Source: Pilatotrama ljubarskyi
Taxonomy: Eukaryota > Basidiomycota > Agaricomycetes > Polyporales > Polyporaceae
DNA length: 64,000 nucleotides
NCBI GenBank assembly: GCA_022385805.1
Contig: MU277711.1
Location: 185,344 to 249,343 of the forward strand
Reading direction: 5' to 3'
Shown here: in pieces, positions 1-11,130 of the stretch
Layout: each line of letters begins with the position of its first letter
Position numbering within the stretch: the first letter of the stretch is position 1
Program-made: the position numbers and the translations under genes
Notes under the pieces: generated by a model
Told to the model about the DNA's origin: nothing
The model's database searches: none
Seen by the model: the letters and a program-made list of their open reading frames with translations, nothing else

Positions 1-3000
1 CTGTCGTGCAGCTAACACTTGCGCATGCGCACAAGGTATACTTCTCAGGCCCGCTCGTACGCCGATTCGAGCGGCAGCCCGACGGGCAGAAGCCCTCCAA
101 AGATGAGGGTTGGCGGGAAGTGTGGGCACAGCTCGGAGGCACTACTCTGAGCGTTTGGGACATGGAGGAGATCAGGGAGGCTAGCAAGCAGGGGAAGCAG
201 GTACCTCCGACGTATATCAATGTGACAGACGCTGTAAGTACTGTACTTGGGATCTCAGTATCCGACGTCCTGATGTGCCTGCGTTCTATTTGTGAAGTTC
301 GTTCACGTCCTCGGGTCCATCGCCCTGCCGCCCACCCCGGGAGCGCCGCAAAGGCGATATACAAATGTCCTCACGCTCAACACGGCAGGCTCAAACCTGT
401 ACTTGTTCTCCTGTCCTTCCGCAGAGGCATTGGTGCAATGGACAGCTGCGTTGCGTCTCTCTGCGTGGGAGAAGTCTCGTTTGGAAGAGATCTACACCGC
501 ACATTTGATTCGTATCACCTTGAACGACGGTACGCAACGTTGCCTACCTCGCTGTACCTTTGGGCTGATCTTGGCGCGTAGGCAGGAGCGCACCCAGCCC
601 ACTCATGAATGGCCGATTGGAAGGCTGGGTCCGTATCCGCATCGCTGGTCAGACGGATTGGAAGAAACTTTGGATGGTAGTCTCCGCTGGCAGTCAAGTG
701 GGGCATCCCGACCATGCCTCAGTCTCGTCCATTGGGCACGAGCGCCCTGAGTCCCCCACCGCGCCACGGAAGAAGCGCATGTCTCACTTGTTCTCTCGCG
801 AGAAAAGCCCGACCAGGTCGCACTTGCCCGCGCGGCCCGTGATTCAATTATTCGCGTCCTCGCGGCCGAAGGACAAGAAGAAGGCGCTGCTCACGATGCG
901 TTCAGTGTCGCAAGCATTCGCAGTGTACCCCGAGCGGCCGGAGTTGATCAGCAGGAGCACCCTGATGAAGCTCGAAGGCCAGCTTGGCGATGAGGAGATG
1001 GCGGGTGTGCTCAAAATGCGCGAAGCGTGGCTGCTGGTCATGCCGGAGCTAGAGGGCCAGAACATGCGAGCCTCGGAAATGCTACGATGGATCATAGGTA
1101 AGTCACGTTGTCCCTCCGCAATATGTTCGATACTCACGAATTTATAGCTATCCACGACGCGTTCGAACTGTATGGCCGACCACGCATGTACAGCTGGGAT
1201 CCTCGCGACCCTAACTCTATGATGTTCGCGTACCCCATCGGTCCCAACCGAGACGTGGGCATATTTTGCTATGGGCTACTCGGAGACCATACTGACTCTT
1301 CGTTCAACAGCTCCTCTTCCTTGACCGCGAGTTTGCAGAGACTCTAGATCCTCGGGACGACCGCACATCAGCGATTCGCTCGCAACTGCAGCACATATTG
1401 CTTGATCGCATGAACGGCGTAGGTCCTGATGCTCCAGCAGGTCCTCCGTCAGCTAGTGGTCCTCCCACTCTTCCTCCAGTTCCTCACGTTGCTGTAGATG
1501 AACTTCAGGAAGCACCGCCAGAGCCTGGCACCTCGAGCATGGGCGCCGGTACCTCCTTGCAGCTGCCACCTCTCAGCTTCGATTCTACCCCGATGCATGA
1601 AGACCAGTCTGCACTGCCCGCTGAGGCGGATAAGCGGCCTCTGACACCCATCACTGAGAGGAGCGTTCCGCTGGAAGCTGCGAGCAGATCGATGTCGGGG
1701 GAGAAGTCGCAGGAGAGCAGGGGTGCTGCCTCTCCACCACAGGCAACTATTCCCGAGGAACCGTCTTCTATCCTCGATCAGCCATGGGTCACCAGTCCCA
1801 CCGCTACCAGCCCTCCTCCTGAATTCGCCACTGCTTCCCGACGCAGTGTCGAGTCTGCTGCCGTCTCTCGTCCCGACTCGAAGCTCAGTCAACGTATGGG
1901 ACAATACGGGAATGTATCTTCGCCATCCTCCATCGGACATGCTACTTCACCGCCTCCTCCAGAGAACGTCAGGTTGCCCATGTCTCCTGAGCCTCAATAT
2001 CAGCAGAACACGCCTCCGCGCTTCCAGTCTCCTCGTGCTCTCTCCCCTCCGCGCGCCGCCTCCCCTCCTAACTCGCAACCTCAGCAACCTGATTCTGCTC
2101 CTCAGGACGCCCAGAGCTCTGTCCGGATCGTTCCTCCTCGTTCGATATCCCAATCCTCTATACCCACTTCGCTGTACACTATCACGACCCCAACCTCGCG
2201 CACAGGTCACGGCATGCTGGATCAGTCAAGGGACAAGCCTGCGCCCCCCCTCCCGACTTCTGCCCCGCAATCACGCCCTACAGAGCCCCAGAAGAAGGCG
2301 AGCGAGGCGGACGACATTCTAGGCGATGCCGGCGCCGCACTCTTCTACATGCAGCACATGCAGCAGGAGCAGCAGCAAGAGGGCGCAGTTCCTGTCCGCA
2401 AGCGCGGTCCGCCGCCCAAAGCCCCGCCCTCTGAAGACGAGGACGAGACCCCTTCTGAATCTGATTCAGAGCCGTACACGCCTCCTCCTCGTGCAACCAC
2501 TTCTCCGTTGCGCGTACGACATGCGAGCCCGCCGCCGGAGGACCAGGCACCGCCTGCAGTGCCCGCGAAATCGCCCAGGCCCATCGCCGATCAGCGTGTT
2601 GCGTCGCCCACGCAGGAAGCGCCCGCTGTGCCCAGGCCCAGTACGTTACGTAATAGGCCTTCGGGCGCACGTGCGGCGCCGTCGACACGGATGTCAGCCT
2701 ACCTGCAAAACTCCTTCACCCCAGAACAGACCCCGAGCGAGACGACGACGACGACGGACAAGGACGACGATCGCGACACCATGGCCGCTGCTGTTCAAGA
2801 TCCTGTGCCTGCCCACGACCACGGCTTCGACGACTCCGCCGCTGACGCTCTAGCGGCGCTGTCGTTCCTCGATCGCGAGGAACGCCCTGCTCCGCACCCC
2901 GCTGCCCCACAGTCACCATCTCAGTCCGAGGCTAACGCAGTACCGAAGTCATCGCCTCTTCCGGAGGTCACAACGACGCCAGCAAGCCCGTCCCAAACGC

Positions 3001-4817
3001 GTCCCGCCCCGACGGAGCCGAGGTCGTCATTCGCACCTACTCGGCTCGCTGCGGAACGCAAGGCCAAGTCACAGGCACAGCAGGCGGCTCAGCAAGCGGC
3101 CGCACACAGGCCAGGGAAGGCGGGAAAGGCCAACGGGAAAAAGGGCAGGCCGAAGGACAGTGGTGCGTGGGGCGAGAGTAGCGAGGAGGAAGAAGACGAG
3201 GAGGAGGAAGAGGAGGACGATGACGTGGACTCTGATGAGGAACGGGTACCACAGAGGACGAGCGTGAGTGATCATGCATCTGCCCTTGGACATGGCGCGC
3301 CGCCGAACGCAGGGGTGCGGTCTCCCTACGCGCAAACAAGTGCGGGCTCCCCTGCTCGGTCCCAAGTCGATGTCAACACTGGCGCGTACCCACCCTCTCG
3401 CCGTGGACGCGATCTGCCTCAAGTTCCCGGTCAGCGTATCCAAGGTTTGTCCATCCTTTCTGCCCCTGATATTCAGACTTGAGTCGGCTGACTTTGAACG
3501 TCCTCAGACCAAGATGACTATCTAGGTGCCCATCCTCAACCCCGCCGCTTCGTGTCGGACAACTTCACGGATGGGGGTCGCCGTAGTATGTACCCTGAAG
3601 GCCCGAGCAGGCAAGCGTCCCCTTCCTTGAACCAGTCGATGCGTCCCGGGTCCCAGTACCCCGCAGCAGGTCCCGCCGCGCCACAGGCGCCTTCCCGGCC
3701 GATCTGGAGTCAAGTCCTCGACCCTGGCGCCCACATAGAGCCTACGGGCAGCAACCACGCACGAGATACCTTCATCCAGATCGAAGCTCCCGCGGCCGCG
3801 ATGACGAAGGCCTTCACCCCGCATGGTCTTCTCTCGGCTGGGTTGCAAGACAAACAGGATCGGTCGGCGAAGAGGCAGGAGGAGCTCGCGAGGGAAACCG
3901 GCGCGTCTCTCATCAACGTCCCAAACAAGCCTCCCCCACCTCAAACAGGCTTGCTTGGTGCTGTCACCGCCCACGAACGCGAGCGCAAGCGCGAGGGCGG
4001 TCTCGGCGCCGCTCTGACCGAGCGTGAGCGCGAAAAGCGTCTGGCGGAGGAGCGACAGCGCAAGCTCGACGAGCTGCAACGGCAGCAACTCGACCAGATG
4101 CAGCAGGGCGGGTCGATGTATGGCGGTATGGGCATGAATCCAATGGGCTTCAATCCAATGATGGCCGCCAACCCGATGATGATGGGCATGAACCCGATGA
4201 TGACCGGCGGCTGGGGCTTCCCTGGCATGATGCCTGGATTCGCCAACCCTCAGCAGCTCTTCGCCGCCCAACAGGCCGCCGCGCAGGCGTACCAGCAAGC
4301 CATGGTCGCCTTCTCCACCGCAGGCTCCCAGATCGGAGGCGACGGCGGGAACCCTGGCGCGCTTAACCCGATGATGACCGGTGGCTCGATGGCTATGGGA
4401 GGTTTCGACCCGCGAATGTCTATGATGGGTATGCCGATGATGAACACCGGTATGAGCGGCATGGGCATGGGCATGAACCCTGCCATGGGTGGCATGAACA
4501 CGGGGGGCATGGGTGGTATGACTCCTGGCATGGGTGGCATGAACCCGAACATGGGCATGGGCGGGATGGGGATGAACCCGATGATGAGCGGGCCGATGGG
4601 CATGCAGATGACCGGCGGCTCTCACTTCGATCCCCGCTTCTCTCCCAGCGCTGAGGCCGCTCCTCGTCAACAGGGCGACTCCGCTGCATCCAGCTCGCGC
4701 CAGTTCCCCTCGCATACTAGCTCTCCCGCACCGCAAGGCTCCCCTGCAGGCCCTCGTCCCGCGGGCTCCAGCGACGGCTCTCAGAATCCCTCGGGCCCTC
4801 CTTCCAACGCTCAGTGA
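1..4817 (+). CDS. PH-domain protein, Caf120/Skg3-like (5' end outside window)
   Basis: The window opens inside this gene. The first exons encode a PH-like domain (segments VYFSGPLVRRFER, TTLSVWDMEEIREA, LYLFSCPSAEALVQWTAAL) followed by a second globular part (LEGWVRIRIAGQTDWKKLWM, then AFAVYPERPELISRSTLMK), the arrangement of fungal Caf120/Skg3 proteins, which in yeast associate with the CCR4-NOT complex or the bud neck. Introns I can place are 234-297 (phase 0), one starting about 529, about 1097-1147, about 1254-1311 and 3445-3507. The last two thirds are disordered: Pro/Ser-rich with an acidic run near 3180-3240, a charged helix rich in Glu/Arg (about 3970-4110), then a Met/Gly/Asn-rich tail built on NPMM-like units (about 4110-4620). 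The stop is TGA 4815-4817. The family call rests on the N-terminal half; the tail is not diagnostic. Confidence 0.65.
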
Positions 4818-6796
4818 TCGCGACTCTACGTTTCGGCATTGTCTAGCTCGCTCGTTTCCATGGACTGCTTGTTCCATCTAATCCTCTCGCTTTCCTCTGT
4901 GACTTATCCCTTCAACACCCACCGCTCTCTATACGTTCGGCTTTGCTTCTCGCGCCGCTATGTAGTCCCGAGCCTTGATATCGTACGACATTTCTTAGCA
5001 CGAAATCTTGTTGATTATACCGTAATGGACACTCAACAGCACAAATGGAATAGTGAGCACTATGAGCAAATTTCCCAGAGGACAGCCCTTGCACAGTCAT
5101 ATGTGGAGTGAAGTAAGGTACGTACATATGTTGATCGGGCGACCATGGTGACTCGGAGGTGATATATACGAAGCTGGGTCGGTGAGTACAGCACTCAAAC
5201 GATACAGTAAGTGGGGACCGGCAACTCCTGCAAGGGTAAGTTCGGGCACTCACTGGCACTACAGCAGGACGGGGATGTAATGGCTGGGAAGAGGGGCGGC
5301 TTGGTCAGTAACGCTAACGCAGAAAAAGCATAAAGGGCATCACTGGCTATACTCCTAGGAGGAGAGGCCCTCCAGGGGAAGTCCATTACGAATGTATGGG
5401 CCTTCCGTGAGAAATAGCCCATGGACGGATGCCGTGCCAGTCTCCCTTCCGGTGTTGATGGCCTTCTGGTAGTACCCGCTTCGAGGAGCTCGACCTCGTG
5501 GAAGCAGCAGTTGAAGCATTGTCCTCGGACAGGGTGCTGATGTTCAACGGCACTGCCTTTGTGCTGGGGGTGATCAGGAGCAGGTGAAGGGTGAAGGGTG
5601 ATGAACATCAGGGAAAGTGCGACGATGCGCATTGTGGCTTATTTGCTGCATGGATGAGAGACAACTTCAGTGGATAGCTGCGGCTAGAGGCGAGCAGCGC
5701 ATCTACACACCGAGAGATTCAATGAACGTGTGTGAGGGCTCCAAACCGAAGGCGTACAAGGTCGGCGGACTACGAAATCAATACCTCTGCCTGGGTGCCA
5801 CTGAGGGGACTATATACTCAACGGGTGCGCCGGACGTCACTGAGGATGTCGAACATACAGGTCGTGGGCCAAATGAACCCCGACAGGCATGAGAGGGATC
5901 CGTTGAGATTGGTGGAATTTACGGGATTGCCGTCCGGAGAGTTGGCTGACGCCAGGGGCGCGGAAGAGATGATAGACTGCTCGATAGTAGGGCGCCCATC
6001 CGAGGATGCTATCCGGCTCGTAGCGCCTGTCCCGCCGAGCGTCACCTGTCTTGGCGGGTGACCTTGTTGATGGACGCAGAGACGTGAGCAGACCTCCGGT
6101 ATGTTCGGGACTCTCGTCAAGTCCTGTCTGAACGCAAGTCAGAGGACCCAGGCTGTAAAGCCCGGCCAGGTCCATGCGAGTAATGATAATGGGCCCAATG
6201 GAGCTCACCTTGTTGCAACTAGTGAATGCGCAGCCCATATGATATAGCGGCACTATGAGGAATCGCCAGCATTTACGGCTCCGGAAATGACTAGCGATAC
6301 CGCATGGCAGAGTCCTCTTAACCAACTGCTGCAAAGCCAGCCTAAAACCATTACTCTCGAAGTTTTTACAGGGACATCACCGTTTTCCCCGCCGTGGCTT
6401 CTTCAAGCGGGCAATCGATTGGGAGAAAGGGTGCGTGTTCCGCTCACAATTTCCGTATGCCAAACGCGAATCAGACGCACTCTTGGATGATAGCACTACT
6501 TGGTTAAGGAGTCGAACGGCTGGCGGGATAGTACATGCCCATGTGCACTTGAGAAGGTGGTCGACAGTGCCCCGAGCTTGATAAACCGCAAGTACTGTAC
6601 TGTAGTGTTACTAGTTAAGAGACACAACTTGGACCGGGCAATTGAGATAAGATTAGATCTGGCGTCATTGCAATATGGCACTCGACTCTCTCAGAGCAGC
6701 CCCAAAGCAGCCCTCGCCCAAGAACTTGATCAGGCGTGTTGCCGTACGCAAGCAGAGTCTCAAGAAGTGGCGTTCGCATAGATCTTTACTAGCACG
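4818..6796. other. Intergenic stretch, no confident gene
   Basis: Holds the 3' flank of the PH-domain gene and the upstream region of the Ca3427-like gene. Reading frames here are short, overlap each other on both strands and lack the GC-rich third positions of the real exons nearby. The only frame that begins with ATG and a hydrophobic N-terminus is the minus-strand candidate at 5195-5632, listed separately. Confidence 0.5.
5195..5632 (-). CDS. Possible small secreted protein (weak candidate)
   Basis: A 145-codon frame starts at a true ATG (complement of 5630-5632). It begins with a short hydrophobic stretch (MRIVALSLMFITL followed by HPSPAP) that could be a signal peptide, and it holds several cysteines, including CFNCC in the middle and three near the C-terminus. 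A TATATAG-like sequence lies about 180 bp upstream of the ATG on the same strand (about 5810-5816). I recognise no family and codon use is not clearly coding. It could equally be chance, or an exon of a spliced gene I cannot define. Confidence 0.25.
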   Translation of the reverse strand: MRIVALSLMFITLHPSPAPDHPQHKGSAVEHQHPVRGQCFNCCFHEVELLEAGTTRRPSTPEGRLARHPSMGYFSRKAHTFVMDFPWRASPPRSIASDALYAFSALALLTKPPLFPAITSPSCCSASECPNLPLQELPVPTYCIV

Positions 6797-8265
6797 ATGC
6801 CACTAAGGATCGGCTTCGGTGAGTTCTCTGCGCCTGCTAGCCGTCGGAAGGAAGCTGACGAGAACATTGACCGAGCTATCCAGTGCGAGAGCACTTCTCC
6901 TCTCCTCTCCTGCAGTTCGCGGAGGCTGATGGTGGGAAGACCTTCACGCTTGTAGAGTGCCCGAGTGAGTACCACATGCATCTATGGTGGGAGCTGAAGC
7001 GATCTCCGAAACTCAGGCGGCACGGGTCAACTTATCGGTCGCCTGGAAAATGACGAGATCGATGTTGCCATGTACGCAGGGGTGCTGCAACTCAAGCGGG
7101 GGCATATAGAGAGCTTATACTAAATCGCCTACCAGTGCCCTCACCGATCCTCTAATTTCCGGGATTGCCAAGGGTTCGAAGGCATACAAGCTCGTCGGAA
7201 GCTATGTAACGACTCCGTTGAACTGGCGCGTCTCCTCTGGTCTGTCCACAATCAACGTGTTTCGCTAAATGTCTTTGCGGTGCATTACAGGGCAGTCATC
7301 ACTGGAAAGAACTCCCAGTACAACAGCATCACAGACCTCAAAGGAACTACTATCGGCATCTCACGCTACGGGAGGTGTGCTCCTAGACCTAGGTCTCCGC
7401 GCTCGCAAGACTGATCTCCTTCCGATCGTGCTTGCAGCGGGAGCCAGACCATGGCGTACGTCATGGCCCTCCAGCAAGGCTGGCCGACGGACGAGCTCAA
7501 GTTCAAGGGTAAGCTGCATTCACACCCGCGCTATTTCCCGCTGTCCCGACTGCGCATCTCCTGCACTACTCGTAGTGAACAATGACATCCGCGGCCTCAT
7601 TGACTCCGTCAACGACGGCTCCACGAGCGCGTTCATGTGGGAGTGGTTCACGACGAAGCCCTTCGTCGACGCCGGCGAGTGTCGATTCGTAAGTCCCGCG
7701 CAAATCCAGCTTCCCGAGGTCCTCTCGTGACCATCCCTGCGTGACGGTAGATCGGCTCCGTCCCCACGCCCTGGCCGTCGTGGCTCATCGCTGCCCACCC
7801 GACGCGCGCCCCCGCGGACGCCCTCAAGCCGTTCCTCGACACGCTCTCGACGTACGTCCGCAAGTTCGACGCGCCGGAGCAGCGCGCCGCCGCCGACGTC
7901 GAGTTCATCAAGGCCAAGTTCGGGTATCCGGAGGAGGACATCAAGGTCAGTCGCCTGCCACTCTTCTCACCGATCCTCCCTGCTGACCAACGCGTGCGAC
8001 TCACTATGCGGCGGCGGCGGCGGTGGCCATATGTACAGGCGTGGCTCAAGACGGTCGGCTACCCGCAGAACTGCGCCGAAATCCCGCGCCAGGTCATCCT
8101 GGAAACGCTAGGGTGCGTGCTGCCGACTGCTCCCGGTGTCTGGTGCGGTACTCACCATTGTTCGGTACGTCCAGCGTCTTGGAGAAGGCCGGCTTCGTGC
8201 GCAGCCCCGAGGGCGGCTTCGACGTCGCCCAGTTCGTCAACACCGATATCGCGAGCCTGGTATAG
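6797..8265 (+). CDS. Ca3427-like protein with periplasmic-binding-protein fold
   Basis: Ten short exons join to a protein of about 295 residues starting MPLRIGF|VREHFSSPLLQFAE and ending DIASLV. It resembles fungal Ca3427-type proteins, cytosolic relatives of the bacterial substrate-binding proteins for thiamine precursors and related ligands: an N-terminal lobe with DEIDVAIALTDPLISGIAKG, the hinge-type segment YKLVGSYVTTPLNWAV, then DLKGTTIGISRYGSGS, GLIDSVNDGSTSAFMWEWF and a C-terminal lobe with SVPTPWPSWLIAAHPTRAP. No signal peptide or membrane segment is visible, so it probably works in the cytosol; its ligand is unknown. The fourth intron (7226-7290) only restores the expected NWAV reading if it uses a GC donor. 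The start ATG gives the usual family N-terminus directly. Function is inferred from fold family only. Confidence 0.8.
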
Positions 8266-9034
8266 GCCTAAGGCTCCGCCAGGCTCGGACGAAGGGGGAA
8301 GGAACAGAGGATATACGCAGCGGATGTACGATCAGCCAGAGCGAGTTCGGAGGAGCGAAGTATGTAAGACAGCTGATAGGAGTCGTGGTGGAAGCCGGCC
8401 GAGCTTCGATAGGTCGATCTAAACGCAATATATACAACAGCTCCCTGCAATAAGCTAAGTAGTAAGATGCCAGAGGGAACGCTTTGCCATGTCGATTGTA
8501 TACCTGATTGTCCGGAGGCAGGGATGCGTAGGCTACGAGCATGAAGGATCTGCATTAGCAGCAGCTGCAAGGTAACGGAAGGTACGCGGCAGTAGAAGTG
8601 TAGTAGGTAGGATAAAGCGACGAGCGCGGAGCATCAGAAAATTACGTGCACGTAGGTAGGTAGGAGGGCCGTGAGTGAGGGGCTAAGGGGGATTGTAGCG
8701 GTGGAGGTTGTGGCAGGGGATTAGCAGCAGGATATGCACAGTAAAAGGAGGATGGCTACACTTCTGTTGAGGTGAGGGTGAGGATGAGGATGCGAGAGTA
8801 CGTGCCGATGGGATGCCGATGTAGTGCAGACGATTGTCTCTAGGAATGCCAGCAAGAAAAGGAGATAAAGAATGTTTAACGTTGTGTCCTGGGCAGCGAA
8901 GACGGCCTCGGCCGGTCCTCCGGTTCAGGCGGATGCACCAACGTGTCGATGTATCCATCCACGTTCGGCACGAGCAGCCTGCCAGGCCAACCCCAATACG
9001 TCAGTCCCCATCCTCCGATCCGCTGAGACAGAAC
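8266..9034. other. Convergent 3' intergenic region
   Basis: Lies between the stop codons of two convergent genes. It is purine-rich on the plus strand in its second half. I see no coding signal, tRNA-like B box or clear repeat. Confidence 0.6.
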
Positions 9035-11130
9035 TCAGACGTACTTGAGCCATAACCGCCCACCGCCGCTCTTCTCGCGCACGACCTGCCACTGGCCGCG
9101 CTGCTTCAGTCCGGGGCCATTAGTTTGCCCCGTCAGCGCATCCACGAGGCTTTGCCGCCCCTCCCGCGTCCCCTCCGCCTCCAACACCCACTCCCCGTGC
9201 CACCCGCGACCGAGCGCCAGCCCCGCCTCGGTCGCGCTCCCGGGGCCAACGTACGCGATGCGCGCGAGCCACATGTACTTGCGCACGAGCGCGAAGCCTG
9301 TGGGCGAGTGCGGGCTCGGCACGCGCGTCGCGACGTTCGCGAGCTGCAGGTCTGGCTCCGGCGCGGGGACGGGGACGCCGCCTGGGCGCGCCGCGGGCGG
9401 CTCCTGCGGAAGCGCGAGGATGAAGACGGGGTCCATGAATGCGGGGAGTATGTTCGCGAAGTAGAAGGGCGAGGGCAGCGTAAGCGGATTCTCGAGCGGC
9501 GGCGCGCTCGGCGGGATGTACGGCACGAGGCAGTACCCATTGAACATCAGCCACTTCTGTCTTTGCTGTCCGCCCTCCTCTTCGCCATTCCCCGGTGAAG
9601 ATGACGCGAGGGGCCGTGGGACGTCGGGCGGCGGTACGGGCGGGACGTAGCCAAAGTTGCACACGATGTCGCCGTCGGACAGGTGCTCCCACAGGCCGCC
9701 CTTGATCAGCTGCTCCTCGCACGCCATGATCGCCGCCTCGTCGAGGTCGGTACAGGGCACGAAGACGCGGAGGACCGGCGCGCGGACGCGGGACGTCGCC
9801 AAAAATAGATCGTGCGCGGACGTGCCCCGGGGGACGGCGAGCAGCGGCGCTCCTCCCAGAGCCACAGACGCCCGGCGGCTCTGCCGCTCGCGCGATGCTG
9901 GTGGGCTCCCCTCGGACTCGGTGTTTGTGCGTGAGATCGACGGCGGGCTTGAGAGCGAAGAGTCGCTCGAGAAGCTCACGGACGCAAAGCGGCGGTGCGG
10001 CATCTTGAGCTGCTCGCGCGCGGCCCACCCGTCCTCGTCCGCGGTGTAGCAGATGCTGTGCCGGCCCTTGCTCATCGTCCTGCGCCAGCTGCCGGAGTAG
10101 AGCTTGAGCGCCAGGGGGTCCGCCGACGGCGGCGGGAGCGGTACTTTTGTCCGGTTGAAGAGCGAGGAGATGCCGCTCGCTTTGCTGCGCGGAATCGTCT
10201 CCGCTATCGTCGGCGTGCGCGGGGGGCTGAGGGACGATGCGCGACCGGTCGAGAACCCGCTGCGGATCGTGCCCGATCGGCTGAGCATGCGGCGCCCCGT
10301 GGTCTTGGAGGTGGCCGTCGAGCGCACGTCGCTGGTATCGGCGCTATCCCCGTCCATGGCGGAGAGTGGTGCGGGAAACACGAGTTCCCGGACGCCCTGG
10401 TGCTGCGGGGGTCGAGAGCCGACTCGGAGAGGTGAGCCCAAGACATCCTCAAGTTCCTCCGAGTCCGATGAGGGGGAGGGGGCGCCGCTATGGACCAGCG
10501 ATTGGAGTAGCAGGACGAACCGAGAGTGTGCCAGGTTGAGGTAGGCGAGCCGGGCGGAGGTCTTATGGAGCTGTGGGTCATCGGCCGCACGAGTGAGCGC
10601 GCTCAGCACGGCCATGGCGTGCATTGGGTAGGCATGTAGTGGAACGTATTGTGACACCACTGGAGCGATTGAGTGGTACAAGGGTGAGCGATGACATGAC
10701 GAGAAAGGAGCTTGCAAAACGCACTGAGCATGGCAACTTGGTGGAAATCGACATGGATGTCCGACTTGTACGCGGCGTCGCCGAGACCGCGGGCGTAGCT
10801 GTAGCCGGGAACAAAGTGCGAAAGGATGACCTCTCTGCAGTCGGTACTCCGAGTGAAACATTGTCGGAGGTCGCGGCAGGTGCTGGTGAGCGCGTGAAAG
10901 TCGTGCCATGACGTCGCGCGGAGGAAGGCGGCGAGCACTCGGGGCTGTCTGACGGCGCGAGCGAGCAGCCTAGGGGAGCGGGCGGAGGGGCGGGGGACGC
11001 GTGTTGGTGATGATTTGCGCACCACGTTCTGTCTCGGCGAGGGCGCAGGCGCAGGGACTTGATCGCGGCTGGAGGAGGGGATAGGAGGAAGTGGCCGCTC
11101 CCTGGTCTTAGCAGAGACTGAGACAGACAT
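9035..11130 (-). CDS. Conserved basidiomycete protein with F-box-like N-terminus
   Basis: Two exons. Exon 1 starts at ATG (complement of 11128-11130); one intron of 65 bp lies at 10660-10724, where the donor gtgcgt and acceptor cag join HQVAML to [16 protein letters not shown]. After a Pro/Arg-rich leader, about residues 45-95 read like a degenerate F-box helix region ([28 protein letters not shown], then [12 protein letters not shown]). The middle is Ser-rich and disordered. The C-terminal third is well structured ([53 protein letters not shown]) and ends in a Trp-rich stretch. I know similar uncharacterised proteins from Agaricomycetes; a ubiquitin-ligase adaptor role is only a guess from the N-terminus. 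Confidence 0.7.

Noticed and set aside
3522..4877. 451-codon His/Ala-rich minus-strand frame
   Set aside because: It is antisense to the Met/Gly-rich tail of the PH-domain gene (ATG read backwards gives CAT, His), and its start is not needed by any spliced model.
9120..10028. Long Arg/Ala-rich open frame on the minus strand
   Set aside because: It is the shifted frame of the conserved basidiomycete gene at 9035-11130; its Arg/Ala composition comes from GC-rich codons read out of phase.
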